Shown one piece after another: positions 62,801 to 64,000 of a stretch of 64,000 nt of DNA. Every line of letters begins with the position of its first letter. Position 1 is the first letter of the stretch. Below the pieces are notes generated by a model that saw nothing but the letters and a program-made list of their open reading frames with translations, was not told the origin of the DNA and did no database searches. This stretch comes from Rhytidiadelphus loreus. Lineage: Eukaryota > Streptophyta > Bryopsida > Hypnales > Hylocomiaceae. Both the position numbers and the translations under genes were made by a program. The DNA lies in assembly GCA_947034895.1 (NCBI GenBank), contig OX344763.1:30627025-30691024 (forward strand), in the 5' to 3' direction.

Positions 62801-64000
62801 AGATTCTATCGTAGTCCTTAAGCTGTGTAATGTCGCTGTAACTATACCAGGATAAATAGTGTCTTTCTCTAATATACCAGCTCGATGGGAACTACTCAAA
62901 GCACCCTCTAAAAATATATATCCACTAGAAGGACACCAAAACATGAAAGAGATGTTACAGACAGGAGACTAACCTTTTCAACAACTATAATTTCTCGTAT
63001 AGCACGGAGGGTGGTCACACCGCAGGATAGAAGGTTATTAGCACAAGTAGGATCCACTTCAGCAAGAGCACGAAGAGTAAGAGCTGCTTCCACTCGGACC
63101 TGCCATAAAAGGGCGCCATTAAGACAAAACAGTAACTCCAGACTATCATACTAAACCAGGTTTATTATAACAGTGTCAATGTTAACCATGAAGCATTCCA
63201 GGACTTACTATTTGTGAAATAAAAGCCTATTTACAAAATAATTCCGATTCGTATTCCAAAGAGATTGAATAAGATCGAGACACTCACGGCGACAGAGGGA
63301 TTGGAAAGTGTCTCCACCAATGAATTGTCAAGAGCTTCTCTACACGCTAACGAGATCTGCAGTTGAGGCATACTTGAAAAGATCAGTCAACTGCACTGCA
63401 GCATCGATTGTATGGATAATCGCTCTAGAAACGACGACCCCCACTGGCAGCGCGCTAGAATAAAACCTCAAATATGAGCAAGACATTACTATATCAACCA
63501 CAAAATCGATACATAAGCAGAACACGAAAATACAGAGGGTCAAGAAGAAACCTCTCCAAGAGTTAGTAGAAGATATGCAATTGTCCTTAAAATAACAATT
63601 AGCCGCGGTGAACTGTTATCTGGACCCGACAGCTGCGTATCAAGCATTCCCACAGGTATTCTTAGTATCCAGTCAATCGCATATCTTCAGACGCAAGTCA
63701 AACGCAGTCAAACTTCAGACCATGGAGCACAAACTCAAGTCGAAGGAAGATTGAAGAGGAGATTCCATATAAACCTGACCTCCTTAGTGAGTAAGAAAGT
63801 AAATTCCTTCTGTGCTGGCTCGCCCATTTGGTCAGCAACCCCCACCCGTAATATGTATTGTACACAGGCCTGGATGTACCACATAGGTTTGAAAAATGAG
63901 GCACCAAACTAAAATATATCACTGCCTTCACAAAATTTCCACGACTTCATACGAAGGACGTAAAATTTTGGACAATGCATCAACCAAAATCCTTCGTGTG
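49545..64000 (-). CDS. SWEETIE/HEATR5-type HEAT-repeat protein, C-terminal 2,061 residues (5' end beyond window)
   Basis: Forty-two exons join in frame (high to low): 63869-63780, 63632-63552, 63356-63288, 63099-62974, 62688-62585, 62436-62304, 62116-62010, 61775-61659, 61437-61267, 60993-60907, 60787-60694, 60538-60470, 60314-60195, 60032-59961, 59713-59609, 59443-59355, 59086-58930, 58803-58654, 58396-58347, 58246-58147, 57819-57763, 57455-57388, 57279-57186, 56850-56627, 56486-56357, 56176-56108, 55879-55823, 55666-55580, 55419-55291, 55035-54835, 54463-54038, 53971-53932, 53708-53617, 53493-53396, 53297-53202, 53101-53005, 52798-52666, 52412-52132, 51874-51728, 51535-51374, 51207-51082, 50825-49545. 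Hallmarks: VRVEAALTLRALAEVDPTCA, KGSLALALGCIHRRSVGGMA, IWSLHGLWLTAEAAGLSYVP, AVKLVTHLASVPSTAAQF, EARQQLQVIIRSS. HEATR5/Laa1 proteins are AP-1 partners in trans-Golgi/endosome transport; Arabidopsis SWEETIE affects sugar metabolism and development. The last exon encodes a disordered acidic tail. A few boundaries could shift by small amounts. Confidence 0.9.

Noticed and set aside
1..64000. tRNA, rRNA or other structured RNA genes
   Set aside because: No sequence with recognisable tRNA boxes in the right spacing, or rRNA similarity, was noticed; a covariance-model scan would be needed to exclude small RNAs.

Overview
The window is nuclear DNA of a land plant. It carries three plant gene families, all interrupted by many GT-AG introns: a MGNC/PADRE (DUF4228) protein, a FIG4-like SAC phosphoinositide phosphatase, and a SWEETIE/HEATR5-type HEAT-repeat protein. 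Exons are moderately GC-rich, while intergenic DNA is AT-rich and full of small DNA transposons. The sequence alone does not fix the species. I lean weakly towards a non-flowering land plant such as a bryophyte.

Layout. Positions 1-6047 hold no gene, only degraded repeats, two small inverted-repeat elements and a LINE 3' remnant. Positions 6051-11502 are a full-length PIF/Harbinger transposon flanked by TTA. Its two convergent genes (Myb/SANT-like ORF1 and DDE transposase) are both present and both broken. Positions 11503-15480 are repeat-rich, including a TTAA-flanked element with a second element inside it. The PADRE gene (+ strand, 4 coding exons, about 204 aa) spans 17249-20806. The SAC phosphatase gene (- strand, 17 coding exons joined in frame, about 931 aa) spans 35931-23267, and its introns contain several MITEs and tandem repeats. 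Positions 35932-48650 are a transposon-rich gap: a 1-kb segmental duplication, two CACTA-type fold-back MITEs, four members of a TA-flanked MITE family and three TTAA-flanked elements. From 49545 to the right edge lies the 3' part of the SWEETIE/HEATR5 gene on the - strand. I joined 42 exons in frame, giving about 2,061 residues including the C-terminus; the N-terminal few hundred residues are beyond 64000.

How the genes relate. They are independent loci, not an operon. SAC and SWEETIE/HEATR5 both concern endomembrane trafficking by family (PtdIns(3,5)P2 turnover; AP-1-linked transport), and PADRE proteins are stress-responsive, but nothing here shows co-regulation. The most unusual content is the mobile DNA: a TTAA-duplicating, CCC-starting element family that resembles piggyBac at its ends, and a filled/empty site pair inside a tandem duplication that documents insertion of another family. 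Gene models were made by eye from splice signals, reading-frame continuity and family resemblance; none is transcript-supported.
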